The notes below the pieces were generated by a model, which saw only the letters and a list, made by a program, of their open reading frames with translations, did no database searches and was not told where the DNA came from. A program made the position numbers and the translations under genes. Below are positions 34,863 to 43,784 of a stretch of 64,000 nucleotides of DNA, one piece after another. Where the stretch lies: positions 186,001 through 250,000 of the forward strand of contig JAGASH010000005.1 of assembly GCA_017847835.1 (NCBI GenBank). The letters are read 5' to 3'. Each line of letters opens with the position of its first letter. Position 1 is the stretch's first letter. Source of the DNA: Oscillospiraceae bacterium (GTDB lineage: Bacteria; Bacillota; Clostridia; Oscillospirales; Ruminococcaceae).

Positions 34863-35828
34863 TCATTCAAACAGCTTCACAAACCAAATCTCACGGGGAT
34901 TTGCCACGGAAAATTCTCTTCCGTTTAAATAGGAGAGCGCGCCCGCGTCAGTTGTAAAGCAGAATTTCAGCTTATACGAGCAAAGCGCCTGAGTTTTCGC
35001 GCCGTACTTTTTGTTCTGCGCATTGTCGCCGTATTTTCCGTCGCCGAGAAGCGGGCATCCGATGTGAGCGAAATGCGCGCGGATTTGGTGAGTTCTGCCC
35101 GTGAGTAAGTCCACTTCAACCAGCGAAAGCTCACCGCGGCTTTCCAGCACGCGGTATTTCGTCTTAATCGTCAGGAAATCGGGCTGCGGCTTGTCCGAGA
35201 TAATCACGCGGTTCTCCTCGGAAATCTTCTTCAGATACGCAGTCTTGACCGCCTCGTTCGGCTTCGGAGAACCGAAAACCGCGCAGAGATACAACTTTTC
35301 AAGTTCCCTGTCGCGCAGCTTTTGATTGAGAATACGCAGAGCCTCGGCATTTTTCGCGGCAATCACAATCCCGCTTGTGTTGCGGTCAATCCGGTTCACA
35401 AGCGCGGGTGTAAAGCTGTTTTCGTCTTCGGGCACGAACTCACCCTTCTGATAAAGATAGCTCAGAATACGGTTTATCAGCGTGTCCGCGGTGTTTTCAT
35501 TGTCCTCGTGAACAACCAGCCCGCACGGCTTGTCGCAGAGCAGAATATTCTCGTCCTCATAGATGACGTTTATTTCCGCGGAAATATCCCGAAAATCGTT
35601 TGCGCGCTCCAGCGGCTTTTTCGAGAGCAGCTCGTCGCTCAGATAAAACCTGAAAACGTCGCCCTCTTTTAAAATAACGTTCGGCTCAACCCGCGCTCCG
35701 TTCAGCTTTATCCGCTTTTTTCTCATCAGCTTGCAGACAAGCGAGGATTTCAAATTCGGGTACGCTTTCGACAAAAAGCGGTCGGCACGCTGTCCCGCGT
35801 CGTTTTTTCTTATCGTAATTTCGGTCAT
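34863..35828 (-). CDS. RluA-family 23S rRNA/tRNA pseudouridine synthase
   Basis: A 321-residue enzyme with an N-terminal S4-like RNA-binding domain (RADRFLSKAYPNLKSSLVCKLMRKKRIKLNG) and a catalytic domain. The catalytic Asp lies in NRIDRNTSGIVI, where the usual HRLD is NRID. The segments LLTGRTHQIRAHFAHIGCPLLGD and KLRDRELEK are typical. It converts specific uridines to pseudouridine; which site cannot be told. It starts 5 nt after typA. Confidence 0.93.
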   Translation of the reverse strand: MTEITIRKNDAGQRADRFLSKAYPNLKSSLVCKLMRKKRIKLNGARVEPNVILKEGDVFRFYLSDELLSKKPLERANDFRDISAEINVIYEDENILLCDKPCGLVVHEDNENTADTLINRILSYLYQKGEFVPEDENSFTPALVNRIDRNTSGIVIAAKNAEALRILNQKLRDRELEKLYLCAVFGSPKPNEAVKTAYLKKISEENRVIISDKPQPDFLTIKTKYRVLESRGELSLVEVDLLTGRTHQIRAHFAHIGCPLLGDGKYGDNAQNKKYGAKTQALCSYKLKFCFTTDAGALSYLNGREFSVANPREIWFVKLFE

Positions 35829-35833
35829 TAGGC

Positions 35834-37666
35834 TTACTTTTTCAGCTTTGCTTCGGCTTTCAGACGCAAATCACGTTCGAGAATTGTCTTTCTGATACGG
35901 ATATTTTTCGGAGTAACCTCTACGAGCTCGTCGTCCTGAATAAACTCAAGGCTTTCCTCAAGGCTCATCTGCTTGCACGGAATAAGCCGCAGAGCGTCGT
36001 CCGAGCCCGAAGCGCGCGTGTTTGTGAGGTGCTTTTTCTTGCAGACGTTTACGACTATATCTCCCGCCTTCGGTGATACGCCGACAATCATTCCCTCGTA
36101 TACGGGAACACCCGCTCCAATAAAGAGCGTGCCGCGTTCCTGCGCATTGAACAGACCGTAAGTAATCGAAGTGCCCGTTTCCCAAGCGACAAGCGAACCT
36201 ACCGTTCTTCTCGGAATATCACCGTAATACGGCTTATAGCTGTCGAAAACAGAGTTCATAACTCCCTCGCCCTTTGTATCGGTCAAAAACTCGCTTCGAT
36301 AGCCGAAAAGTCCGCGGGAAGGAACAAGATATTCAAGTCTTGTGCGGGTTCCGACAGGGTGCATTTCAACAAGCTCACCTTTGCGCTGTCCCATTTTCTC
36401 CATAACCGAACCGACAGCGGTTTCGGGAACGTCGATTACAAGACGCTCGACAGGCTCGCATTTTACTCCGTCTATTTCTTTGTAAAGAACGCGGGGTGTG
36501 CTCACGGAAAGCTCGTAGCCCTCTCTGCGCATTGTTTCGATGAGGATTGACAGGTGCATTTCACCGCGTCCCGCAACATTCAGCGCGTCTGCGGTATCGC
36601 TGTCCGATACTCTCAGCGAAACGTCCTTCAAGGTTTCACGCATAAGTCGCTCACGGATTTGACGAGATGTGACGAATTTTCCCTCGCGTCCCGCAAACGG
36701 TGAGGTGTTGACGGAAAACGTCATCTCAACGGTAGGCTCGCTGATTTTAACGAAAGGCAGAGCCTCGGGAGCGGCAACAGACGTAATTGTCTGACCGATT
36801 GTAACGCCCTCAATACCGGAAAACGCGATTATATCGCCGACTGTCGCGCTCTCGACAGGAACCTTGTTCAGTCCCTCGAACTGATTGAGCGATACGATTT
36901 TTGCCTTGAAGGGAGCTGTTCTGTTGTGGTAATCGCAGACCATAACCTCTTGATTTTGCTTGATTACACCGCGCTCTACACGTCCTACGGCAATTCTTCC
37001 GACGTAATCGTTGTAGTCGATTGACGAAACGAGAACTTGCAGTTCACCCGTTTCATCACCCTCGGGAGCGGGAATGTGCTCGATGATTTTCTCGAAAAGC
37101 GGCTTGAAATCCGTGCCCATTTCATCGGGATTGTAGGACGAGCAGCCAAGTCTGCCCGAGCAGAAAACAACGGGGCTGTCGAGCTGCTCCTCGGTTGCGT
37201 CAAGGTCGAGCAAAAGCTCCAGAACCTCGTCCACAACCTCGTGATTGCGCGCGTCGGGACGGTCGGTTTTGTTGACAACAACGATTATCTTGTGACCAAG
37301 CTCCAGAGCCTTCTGAAGAACAAAACGCGTCTGCGGCATTGTACCCTCAAAGCTGTCCACGAGCAAAAGAACACCGTTAACCATTTTGAGGATACGCTCA
37401 ACCTCGCCCGAAAAATCCGCGTGTCCGGGAGTATCGACGATGTTGATTTTCACGCCGTTGTACATACAGGAGGTGTTCTTCGCAAGGATTGTAATTCCGC
37501 GCTCGCGCTCGATAGCGTTGCTGTCCATAACGCGGTCGGCAACCTCCTGATTTTCACGAAACGCGCCGCCCTGCTTTAACATCTCGTCAACGAGGGTTGT
37601 TTTTCCGTGGTCGACGTGCGCGATTATCGCGATGTTTCTTAAATCTTCTCTTTTCAAATTGTTCAC
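35834..37666 (-). CDS. typA: Translational GTPase TypA/BipA
   Basis: A 610-residue ribosome-associated GTPase. Motifs are G1 [12 protein letters not shown], switch I with RERGITI, G3 DTPGHADF, G4 NKTDRPDA. The EF-G-like domains and the C-terminal domain with [17 protein letters not shown] are complete. It acts in ribosome assembly and stress adaptation. It has its own promoter and is followed by the pseudouridine synthase gene, a sensible ribosome-biogenesis pair. Confidence 0.98.
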   Translation of the reverse strand: MNNLKREDLRNIAIIAHVDHGKTTLVDEMLKQGGAFRENQEVADRVMDSNAIERERGITILAKNTSCMYNGVKINIVDTPGHADFSGEVERILKMVNGVLLLVDSFEGTMPQTRFVLQKALELGHKIIVVVNKTDRPDARNHEVVDEVLELLLDLDATEEQLDSPVVFCSGRLGCSSYNPDEMGTDFKPLFEKIIEHIPAPEGDETGELQVLVSSIDYNDYVGRIAVGRVERGVIKQNQEVMVCDYHNRTAPFKAKIVSLNQFEGLNKVPVESATVGDIIAFSGIEGVTIGQTITSVAAPEALPFVKISEPTVEMTFSVNTSPFAGREGKFVTSRQIRERLMRETLKDVSLRVSDSDTADALNVAGRGEMHLSILIETMRREGYELSVSTPRVLYKEIDGVKCEPVERLVIDVPETAVGSVMEKMGQRKGELVEMHPVGTRTRLEYLVPSRGLFGYRSEFLTDTKGEGVMNSVFDSYKPYYGDIPRRTVGSLVAWETGTSITYGLFNAQERGTLFIGAGVPVYEGMIVGVSPKAGDIVVNVCKKKHLTNTRASGSDDALRLIPCKQMSLEESLEFIQDDELVEVTPKNIRIRKTILERDLRLKAEAKLKK

Positions 37667-37707
37667 TTTCCTTCATTCATATAAATTGTGTATTTAACCA
37701 ATTTATT

Positions 37708-37736
37708 ATTATACAACTTTTTCACGTTTACTTCAA
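37708..37736 (-). promoter_or_regulatory. Sigma-A promoter of typA
   Basis: On the minus strand TTGAAG, a 17-nt spacer and TATAAT, about 42 nt ahead of the start codon. Confidence 0.8.
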
Positions 37737-37789
37737 GAACCTTGTCGAAAAAACGTGTTTTTAATCATATCCAACCAAAATCAAAGCGA

Positions 37790-37809
37790 GATTTTGTGCA
37801 TTTTCACAA
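37790..37809. promoter_or_regulatory. Palindromic box upstream of typA, same core as the gap box
   Basis: GATTTTGTGCATTTTCACAA lies 54 nt upstream of the typA -35 box and differs from the gap copy by one T in the centre. The arms TTGTG/CACAA are kept. It also touches the stop codon region of the ComEC-like gene. Confidence 0.45.
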
Positions 37810-38820
37810 CTAAGCGGCAGCAATTTCGGATTTTTCAGTCTTTACTTTGAGAAACGCTCCGTCGCTTACGATAACGATATTCCCGTCAGAAGCGGTTGTG
37901 TAGACCTCTTTGCAGCCGACCTGCCCAAGCCGCTCGAAAACTTCTGCGCGCGGGTGTCCGTAATCGTTCACCTCGCCGACCTCAATCACGGCAATCTGCG
38001 GCTTGACCTTTTCGAGGAAAGCTTTGCTGCTCGCGCCCGCGCTCCCGTGATGACCGATTTTCAGCACGTCTGCGCGAACGTCCAAGCCGTTGTCGAGGAT
38101 ATCCAGCTCAGCAAGGCTCTCAGCGTCGCCCGTGAACAAAAACGAGTTCCCGCCGTGAGTGTACCGCGCGACAATCGAAATGTTGTTCAAATCCTCGTAG
38201 CTGTCATAAAGCGGAGCGATGATTTCAAGCGAGGTTTTCTCGGCGAGCTCGTACTTTTTGCCCGCCTTGGCATACTCAAAATTAATGCCTTTTCTGTCGA
38301 TTACATTCAGCATTTTGTTATAGAAAACCGTTTCGGGAACAGCGTTCTCGTTCAGTTTCGGGAGAATAACCGTTCCCACGTCAAACTTCTCCAGAACCTT
38401 GTACATACCGCCGATATGGTCTGCGTGAGGGTGTGTGGCAATCACATAGTCCAGCCGCTCCACTCCCGAATAGCTGATAAATCCCACAACCTCGTCAATG
38501 CTTTCATCACCGCCGCAGTCAATCAGAATATTGCAGCTTTTTGTTCGGATAAGCTCACAGTCACCCTGACCGACATCGATGAAATATACGGCAGCCTCGC
38601 TGTCAAGCGGCTTTACATAAGGTTTCCCGCCGCCTCCGAAAAAGTGCACAATATCCGCGGAGCTCGGGATAAAATCCCACTTGATGAACCGCTCGTTGAT
38701 GAAAACAAACAGCGCAGCAGACAGAATTATCAGCAAAACCGCCGACAAAATGTTATTGAAAACCCGCTTAGCGCTTCTTTTTCTTTTGCGGTAGGTTCTT
38801 GTTTTTCTTGTTGTCGACAT
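37810..38820 (-). CDS. ComEC/Rec2-type MBL-fold metallohydrolase with N-terminal membrane anchor
   Basis: About 336 residues from the Met of MSTTRKTRT, which follows AAAGGAA. A basic N-terminus and one membrane helix (about 20-42) are followed by a metallo-beta-lactamase fold: DCGGDES, ATHPHADHIGG, TGDAES and KIGHHGS. This is the MBL part of ComEC without its channel domain. Such stand-alone proteins are probably extracellular nucleases or phosphodiesterases. Its 5' end overlaps the C-terminal codons of the YgiQ gene by 53 nt. Confidence 0.88.
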   Translation of the reverse strand: MSTTRKTRTYRKRKRSAKRVFNNILSAVLLIILSAALFVFINERFIKWDFIPSSADIVHFFGGGGKPYVKPLDSEAAVYFIDVGQGDCELIRTKSCNILIDCGGDESIDEVVGFISYSGVERLDYVIATHPHADHIGGMYKVLEKFDVGTVILPKLNENAVPETVFYNKMLNVIDRKGINFEYAKAGKKYELAEKTSLEIIAPLYDSYEDLNNISIVARYTHGGNSFLFTGDAESLAELDILDNGLDVRADVLKIGHHGSAGASSKAFLEKVKPQIAVIEVGEVNDYGHPRAEVFERLGQVGCKEVYTTASDGNIVIVSDGAFLKVKTEKSEIAAA

Positions 38821-40639
38821 TTCTGTTCCTTTCGGGTTTTGCGATTTTCTCGGGAGTTTTGGACGGTGCAATCAGGCAATCCTTCCCGAAGCCGATTAAA
38901 TCGCGGCGCTTTGCAATAGTCAGCGCTTTTTCGACAAGCGCGTGGTTTTTCGGCATAAAGTACTGCAAAAGAGCGCGCTGCATAGCCTTTTGCTCGGTTG
39001 TTCTCGGAACAAAAACCGGCTCCAGCGTGTACGGGTCAAGTCCCGTGTAGAACATCGCGGTTGAAATCGTGCCGGGGGTTGGATAAAAGTCCTGAACCTG
39101 CTCGGGACGAATGTTGTGCTTTTTCTCGAAAAGCGCAAGCTCAATCGCGTCGTCAAGCGTACAGCCGGGGTGCGACGACATCAGATACGGGACGAGATAC
39201 TGCTCTTTCCCGCATTTTTTCGTTGACGCGTAAAAGCGTTTCTCAAACTCCTCGTAAACCTCGATATGCGGCTTTCCCATATAATCGAGAACGCGGTTTG
39301 AAGCGTGTTCCGGAGCGACTTTGAGCTGCCCGCTGACGTGATATTCGACAAGCTCGTCAAGGAACGCATTGTTCTTTTCAAGCAGCATATAGTCAAAGCG
39401 TATTCCCGAGCGAATGAAAACCTTTTTTACTCCCTTTATCGCGCGAAGCCGCCGTAAAAGCCGAATATAATCGGAATGATCGGCATTGATATTCTTGCAG
39501 GGGTTCGGAGCAAGGCACTTTCGCCCTTTGCACAAGCCGTGCTCCTCCTGTTTTTCACAGGACGGGTGACGGAAGTTTGCCGTTGGACCGCCGACGTCGT
39601 GGATATAGCCCTTGAAATTCGGCTTTTCCGAGAGCATAACAGCCTCATTGTACACCGAGTCCTCGCTTCTCGTCTGGATTTTTCGTCCCTGATGAAGCGC
39701 GATTGAACAAAAGTTGCAAAATCCGAAGCAGCCGCGGTTGTGGGTTATCGAAAACTCGACTTCCTGTATCGCAGGCACGCCGCCGTCTTTCTCGTACATC
39801 GGATGATAAGTCCGCATATACGGCAGCTCGTACGCGTAGTCGAACTCCTTCTGCGTAACCGAGCGCTGCGGCGGGTTTTGAACGAGCATCATATTTCCGT
39901 GACGCTGGACAATGGTTCTTCCGTAAACGTCGTCCTGCTCGTCGTACTGCTTTCGGCAGGATTTCGCGTAGGCTTTTTTGTTCTCGCGGACAATCTCAAA
40001 ACTGTCGCACTGAACAGAGCCGAGCGGTGTATTTTCGGGCTTTGTGAGGTAGCAAATTCCGCGTAAATCGTGCATATCGGCAAGCTTCTGCCCCTGTTTG
40101 AAGCGGTTTAGCATCTCCGAGAGCGTGACCTCTCCCATTCCGTACATCAGATAATCCGCTCCACTGTCAACCAAAATTGACGGCATAACGCTGTCGCTCC
40201 AGTAATCGTAGTGCGCGAAACGCCGAAGCGACGCTTCAAGACCGCCGATTTCTATTTCGGTATCGGGAAACAGCCGCTTCAGCGCACGGCAATATGTGAT
40301 AACGGCGCGGTCGGGACGCTTTCCGCCTTTTCCGCCGGGGGAATAAGCGTCGTCGTTGCGCTTTTTCAGGGCAACCGTGTAGTTCGACACCATACTGTCG
40401 ATATTCCCGCCTGTTACCATAAAGCAGTACTTCGGCTTGCCGAGCTCACGGTAATCCTTGTCACAGAGCGGCTGAGAAATTATACCAACAGAAAAGCCCG
40501 CCGCTTCAATCATTCGCGAAATTATCGCAATTCCAAACGTCGGGTGGTCGATATAAGCGTCGCCTGTCACGCAGATAAAGTCAAGCTGCTCTATTCCGCG
40601 CTCCTCCAAATCACTTTTGCAAACAGGTAAAAATGGCAT
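38768..40639 (-). CDS. YgiQ family radical SAM protein
   Basis: A 623-residue protein with an N-terminal B12-binding-like part and a radical SAM core. The cluster motif is CFGFCNFC (C-x3-C-x2-C, about residues 306-313). Family blocks such as HPTFGIAIISRMIEAAGF, GKGGKRPDRA and VQDFYPTPGTISTAMFYTGLDP are clear. A second Cys-rich stretch (GLCKGRKCLAPNPCKN) may bind another cluster. The C-terminus is a lysine-rich tail. Substrate unknown. It follows the epimerase gene by 1 nt. Confidence 0.95.
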   Translation of the reverse strand: MPFLPVCKSDLEERGIEQLDFICVTGDAYIDHPTFGIAIISRMIEAAGFSVGIISQPLCDKDYRELGKPKYCFMVTGGNIDSMVSNYTVALKKRNDDAYSPGGKGGKRPDRAVITYCRALKRLFPDTEIEIGGLEASLRRFAHYDYWSDSVMPSILVDSGADYLMYGMGEVTLSEMLNRFKQGQKLADMHDLRGICYLTKPENTPLGSVQCDSFEIVRENKKAYAKSCRKQYDEQDDVYGRTIVQRHGNMMLVQNPPQRSVTQKEFDYAYELPYMRTYHPMYEKDGGVPAIQEVEFSITHNRGCFGFCNFCSIALHQGRKIQTRSEDSVYNEAVMLSEKPNFKGYIHDVGGPTANFRHPSCEKQEEHGLCKGRKCLAPNPCKNINADHSDYIRLLRRLRAIKGVKKVFIRSGIRFDYMLLEKNNAFLDELVEYHVSGQLKVAPEHASNRVLDYMGKPHIEVYEEFEKRFYASTKKCGKEQYLVPYLMSSHPGCTLDDAIELALFEKKHNIRPEQVQDFYPTPGTISTAMFYTGLDPYTLEPVFVPRTTEQKAMQRALLQYFMPKNHALVEKALTIAKRRDLIGFGKDCLIAPSKTPEKIAKPERNRNVDNKKNKNLPQKKKKR

Positions 40640-40640
40640 A

Positions 40641-41540
40641 TTATCCTCTCAAATCCTTATCAATAAACTCAAAAAACGGCTTTCTGCGAACCTCTGCGCG
40701 ATTGTCCCTAAACCACGCGTAAGACTGCTTTAAGCCCTTTTCAATCGGCTTTATTTCGGGCATTAATTCAAGCATTTTCTCAACATTGAGAAAATATTCG
40801 TAATCATAAAACGGGAAATAGCTTCTCTGCCCGATATTCGGCTCAACAAAGCGAATTTCGGGCGTTTTTCCAAGCGTTTTGTAGCACAGCTCAACCCATT
40901 TAAGAACGCTCACGCTCTCGGGATTTCCGACATTGAAAAAACGCTGTTTTGGCTGCTTTTCGAGCAGTGTTTGCATAAATTTGCACATATCCTCAATATC
41001 GAAAAATTGCAGCTGCATTTTCCCTTCACGCGGCAAATAAAACGGGCGATTTTGCTCGGCGCACTCAAAAACAAACGCTTCGCGGTAAAGATTATTCATC
41101 TTGCCGTAAAGATACGGCGGACGGATTATGTAAAAGTTCGGGCAGTTTTCCGCAAGAAAACGCTCGGCTTTTACCTTATTCAATCCGTAATCGCCCCAGA
41201 TTTTATTCGCGCCGATTTCGTTTTCCTCGCAAAACGGCTGAACGAGCGTTTCGGGATAAACCGCGCTTGAACTCACGAAAATGTACGTCCCGAATTTTCC
41301 CAAGCCGCAAAGCAAATCGCGAACATCGGTTTCGTTGTACCCGCATACGTCCAGCACCGCGTCAAATTCGTACTCTTTAAGAGTATCACCGAGATTATGA
41401 CGGTCGGCAATTATCGCTTGAACGCCCTCGGACTGCGGTTTTGTGCCGCGGTTGAGGACGTAGACATCGTTGTTTTTCGCGAAATATTCCGCTGTAAAAC
41501 GACTTGCGAAAACCGTTCCGCCCGTGACCAGAATTTTCAT
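40641..41540 (-). CDS. NAD-dependent epimerase/dehydratase family protein
   Basis: A 299-residue extended short-chain dehydrogenase. The nucleotide motif reads VTGGTVFASRF, where the third Gly of the usual GxxGxxG is Ser. VLNRGTKPQ and the SSSAVYPET strand follow, and the catalytic Tyr/Lys unit is in WGDYGLNKVKAERFL. It resembles the CSP41-like branch rather than classical GalE. Substrate unknown. Part of the operon led by the CobW-type GTPase. Confidence 0.88.
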   Translation of the reverse strand: MKILVTGGTVFASRFTAEYFAKNNDVYVLNRGTKPQSEGVQAIIADRHNLGDTLKEYEFDAVLDVCGYNETDVRDLLCGLGKFGTYIFVSSSAVYPETLVQPFCEENEIGANKIWGDYGLNKVKAERFLAENCPNFYIIRPPYLYGKMNNLYREAFVFECAEQNRPFYLPREGKMQLQFFDIEDMCKFMQTLLEKQPKQRFFNVGNPESVSVLKWVELCYKTLGKTPEIRFVEPNIGQRSYFPFYDYEYFLNVEKMLELMPEIKPIEKGLKQSYAWFRDNRAEVRRKPFFEFIDKDLRG

Positions 41541-41552
41541 AAATCCTCGCTT

Positions 41553-42821
41553 TCAGTCGCCGCAAAGCTCCCTTGCAAGACGGTTTGCGCGCTCGTAAAT
41601 CTCGCCCGCGTCAACCGTTGTGAAAGTGCCGTTTTCGTACAGGATTTTCCCGTCAACAACCGTCATCTTCACGTTCTGCTTCGAGCCCGCGTAAACGAGA
41701 TTTTTCGCAATGTTGTGAAGCGGCTGCATATTCGGCTGATTGAGGTCGATAACGGCAAAATCCGCTTTTTTCCCAACCGCCAGAATATCACAGTCAGCAA
41801 GTCCCATTGCCAGCGCGCCGCCTTTTGTTGCCATTTCAAGCACGTCAAAAGCGGGACACGCCGCCGCGTCGTTTTCACGAACCTTCTGCAGTCCCGCGAC
41901 AAGAAACATCTCGCGGAACATATCAAGACAATTGTTGGAAGCAGCGCCGTCCGTGCCAATCGCGAAATTCTTCATTCCGCTGCGCTTCATCTCGCAAATC
42001 GGCGCAATTCCACTTGCAAGCTTCAGATTTGACGCGGGATTTGTAATCATCCACAACTTTTTGTCGCGGAAAATCTCCATATCCTTTTCGTCAAACCAAA
42101 CGCAGTGAAATCCACCGCCGCCGTACTCGAACATTCCAAGCTTATCGAAAAGCTGCGTAGGTGACATTTTGTACCGCTCAAAGCACCCCGAAACCTCGCT
42201 TTTTGTTTCACTGTTGTGGGCAAAAAGCGGCGCTTTGTACTTTTGAGCAAGCTTCGCCATTCCCTCAAGAGTTTCAAGCTTTGTCGTGTACTCCGCGTGA
42301 AAACCGAGCTGATAAGAAATCAGCGGGTTGTAGTTATTGTAGGTGTTGAACTCCTCCTCAATGCTCTCAACAGTACCGCCGAAATCATTGATAGAGCCGC
42401 AAAGCACCGTTCTGAAGCCCATTTCAGCGTTCGCTTTTGCGTAAGCGGGCAGCTTCATATACATATCAAAGCTCGCTGTTATGCCGCTTGTGAGGTACTC
42501 CATTATTCCGAGCTTTGTGAAAACGTAAACCGCTTCCTCGGTGAGCTTTGCCTCGTGCGGAAAAACCTGATTGTACAGCCAATCATTCAACGGCAAATCG
42601 TCCGCAAACGACCGCAGAAACGTCATCGCGGTATGGGTGTGCGCGTTCTTGAAACCGGGGATAATCAGATTTCCCGCAAGGTCGATTTCACGGTCAAAAT
42701 CGCCGTTTTGCCGCTCTTCGCCGATATAGGAAATCATCCCGTCGTCCGTGCAGAGTTCGCCGTTTATGATGTTTTCATTCTCCATTGTGAGAATTTTCGC
42801 GTTGTAAAATCTAAGCTTCAT
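41553..42821 (-). CDS. Amidohydrolase, S-adenosylhomocysteine/5-methylthioadenosine deaminase type
   Basis: A 422-residue metal-dependent hydrolase of the ATZ/TRZ group. Metal ligands are seen in FKNAHTHTAMTFLRS (H-x-H), FHAEYT, APLFAHNSET and IGTDGAASNN. The closing AVGKKADFAVIDL is typical of MtaD-like deaminases. It probably removes the amino group from an adenine- or guanine-type ring; exact substrate is not certain. It lies 12 nt downstream of the CobW-DUF1980 gene. Confidence 0.9.
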   Translation of the reverse strand: MKLRFYNAKILTMENENIINGELCTDDGMISYIGEERQNGDFDREIDLAGNLIIPGFKNAHTHTAMTFLRSFADDLPLNDWLYNQVFPHEAKLTEEAVYVFTKLGIMEYLTSGITASFDMYMKLPAYAKANAEMGFRTVLCGSINDFGGTVESIEEEFNTYNNYNPLISYQLGFHAEYTTKLETLEGMAKLAQKYKAPLFAHNSETKSEVSGCFERYKMSPTQLFDKLGMFEYGGGGFHCVWFDEKDMEIFRDKKLWMITNPASNLKLASGIAPICEMKRSGMKNFAIGTDGAASNNCLDMFREMFLVAGLQKVRENDAAACPAFDVLEMATKGGALAMGLADCDILAVGKKADFAVIDLNQPNMQPLHNIAKNLVYAGSKQNVKMTVVDGKILYENGTFTTVDAGEIYERANRLARELCGD

Positions 42822-42833
42822 AAAAACCTCGTT

Positions 42834-43781
42834 TTAGTTGAAATAAACAAGCTCGCTTTCGGCTTTTTCGGTCGGGAGAACGCTGTCCGCGAGAATTACG
42901 GGACCTACTCCCTTATAAGCCGCCTGCTTTTCCGCGACAATTCTGCCCGAAACCTCAACCCAATCTCCGTCCTTGAACTTTGCTTCATCAGGCGATTTTA
43001 CGAGTATTCCGACAACCTGAATATCATCGGCGCAGCAGGTCATCGCGCGCCTTGATATCACGAAATAGCCCTTCGGTATGTTTGACGCACGGAAAACCAT
43101 TCCGCGGACGCGAATGTTCTTGTCCTTATAGCGCGCCGCGTTGCTCATAATATCAACGTACCACAAGCCGAAATCGTCGTGTACGATGTCAATCGGGTTT
43201 GCTTTTACGTCAAACGGCATTTCGTCCTCGCCCTGAAATCCCTGTTCAATCGAGCCGTCCATATACTCGAACATCAAATCAATTCTCGGATTAAGCGGCT
43301 TTATAACACGGCGCAGACGCTTTTTGTCAACTTTTCCCTGCTCGCAGCGGTTGAAGATAATCAAATCCGAAACCGCGATATCATCGGACAAAAGCTGGCG
43401 CATATTGTTCAGGTACATATCAAAGCGCGAGTGGTCAACGAACATAAAAATCTGATAGAAAATCCAGTCCTTCGGCGCTTTTACAGCCATATCGCGCAGG
43501 CTCCACATACCGTTGTATTCGAGCATAATGCGCGAGGGCTTGTGCTTTGCGACAAGCGCGTTCAGATTTTCCGCATTGAAGTCAGCCTCGTCCTCGATAT
43601 ACTCGACAACCGACTTTGACGCTTTCAGTATTCTCTCGTCATACTCAACCTCGCCCTGTTCACAAGCGATAACAAGTGTTCTTTCACCGCGGCTGAACTG
43701 CTTGTCGTTCAGCGTTTCCAGAATAAACGACGTCTTTCCGCTCTCCAGAAAGCCTGTCATTAAATAAACGGGTAATTCCAT
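42834..43781 (-). CDS. CobW/G3E GTPase fused to a DUF1980 (TIGR03943-type) domain
   Basis: A 315-residue fusion. Residues 1-195 form a G3E GTPase with Walker A GFLESGKTS (10-18) and an NRCEQGK G4-like motif; the CxCC metal motif of the true metallochaperones is missing. Residues about 205-310 match the C-terminal domain of YcgQ/TIGR03943 proteins: FGLWYVDIMSNAARYKDKNI, MTCCADD and FKDGDWVEVSGRI. In Bacillus, YcgQ is a separate membrane protein linked to zinc supply. The gene starts 3 nt after the His-rich CobW gene. A joint role in metal allocation is inferred. Confidence 0.85.
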   Translation of the reverse strand: MELPVYLMTGFLESGKTSFILETLNDKQFSRGERTLVIACEQGEVEYDERILKASKSVVEYIEDEADFNAENLNALVAKHKPSRIMLEYNGMWSLRDMAVKAPKDWIFYQIFMFVDHSRFDMYLNNMRQLLSDDIAVSDLIIFNRCEQGKVDKKRLRRVIKPLNPRIDLMFEYMDGSIEQGFQGEDEMPFDVKANPIDIVHDDFGLWYVDIMSNAARYKDKNIRVRGMVFRASNIPKGYFVISRRAMTCCADDIQVVGILVKSPDEAKFKDGDWVEVSGRIVAEKQAAYKGVGPVILADSVLPTEKAESELVYFN

Positions 43782-43784
43782 AGT

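Noticed and set aside
40641..41540. Epimerase made inactive by Ser in place of the third Gly of the NAD motif
   Set aside because: The remaining motifs including Tyr-x3-Lys are intact and I recall this variant as usual in the Firmicutes branch, so it is not evidence of inactivity.
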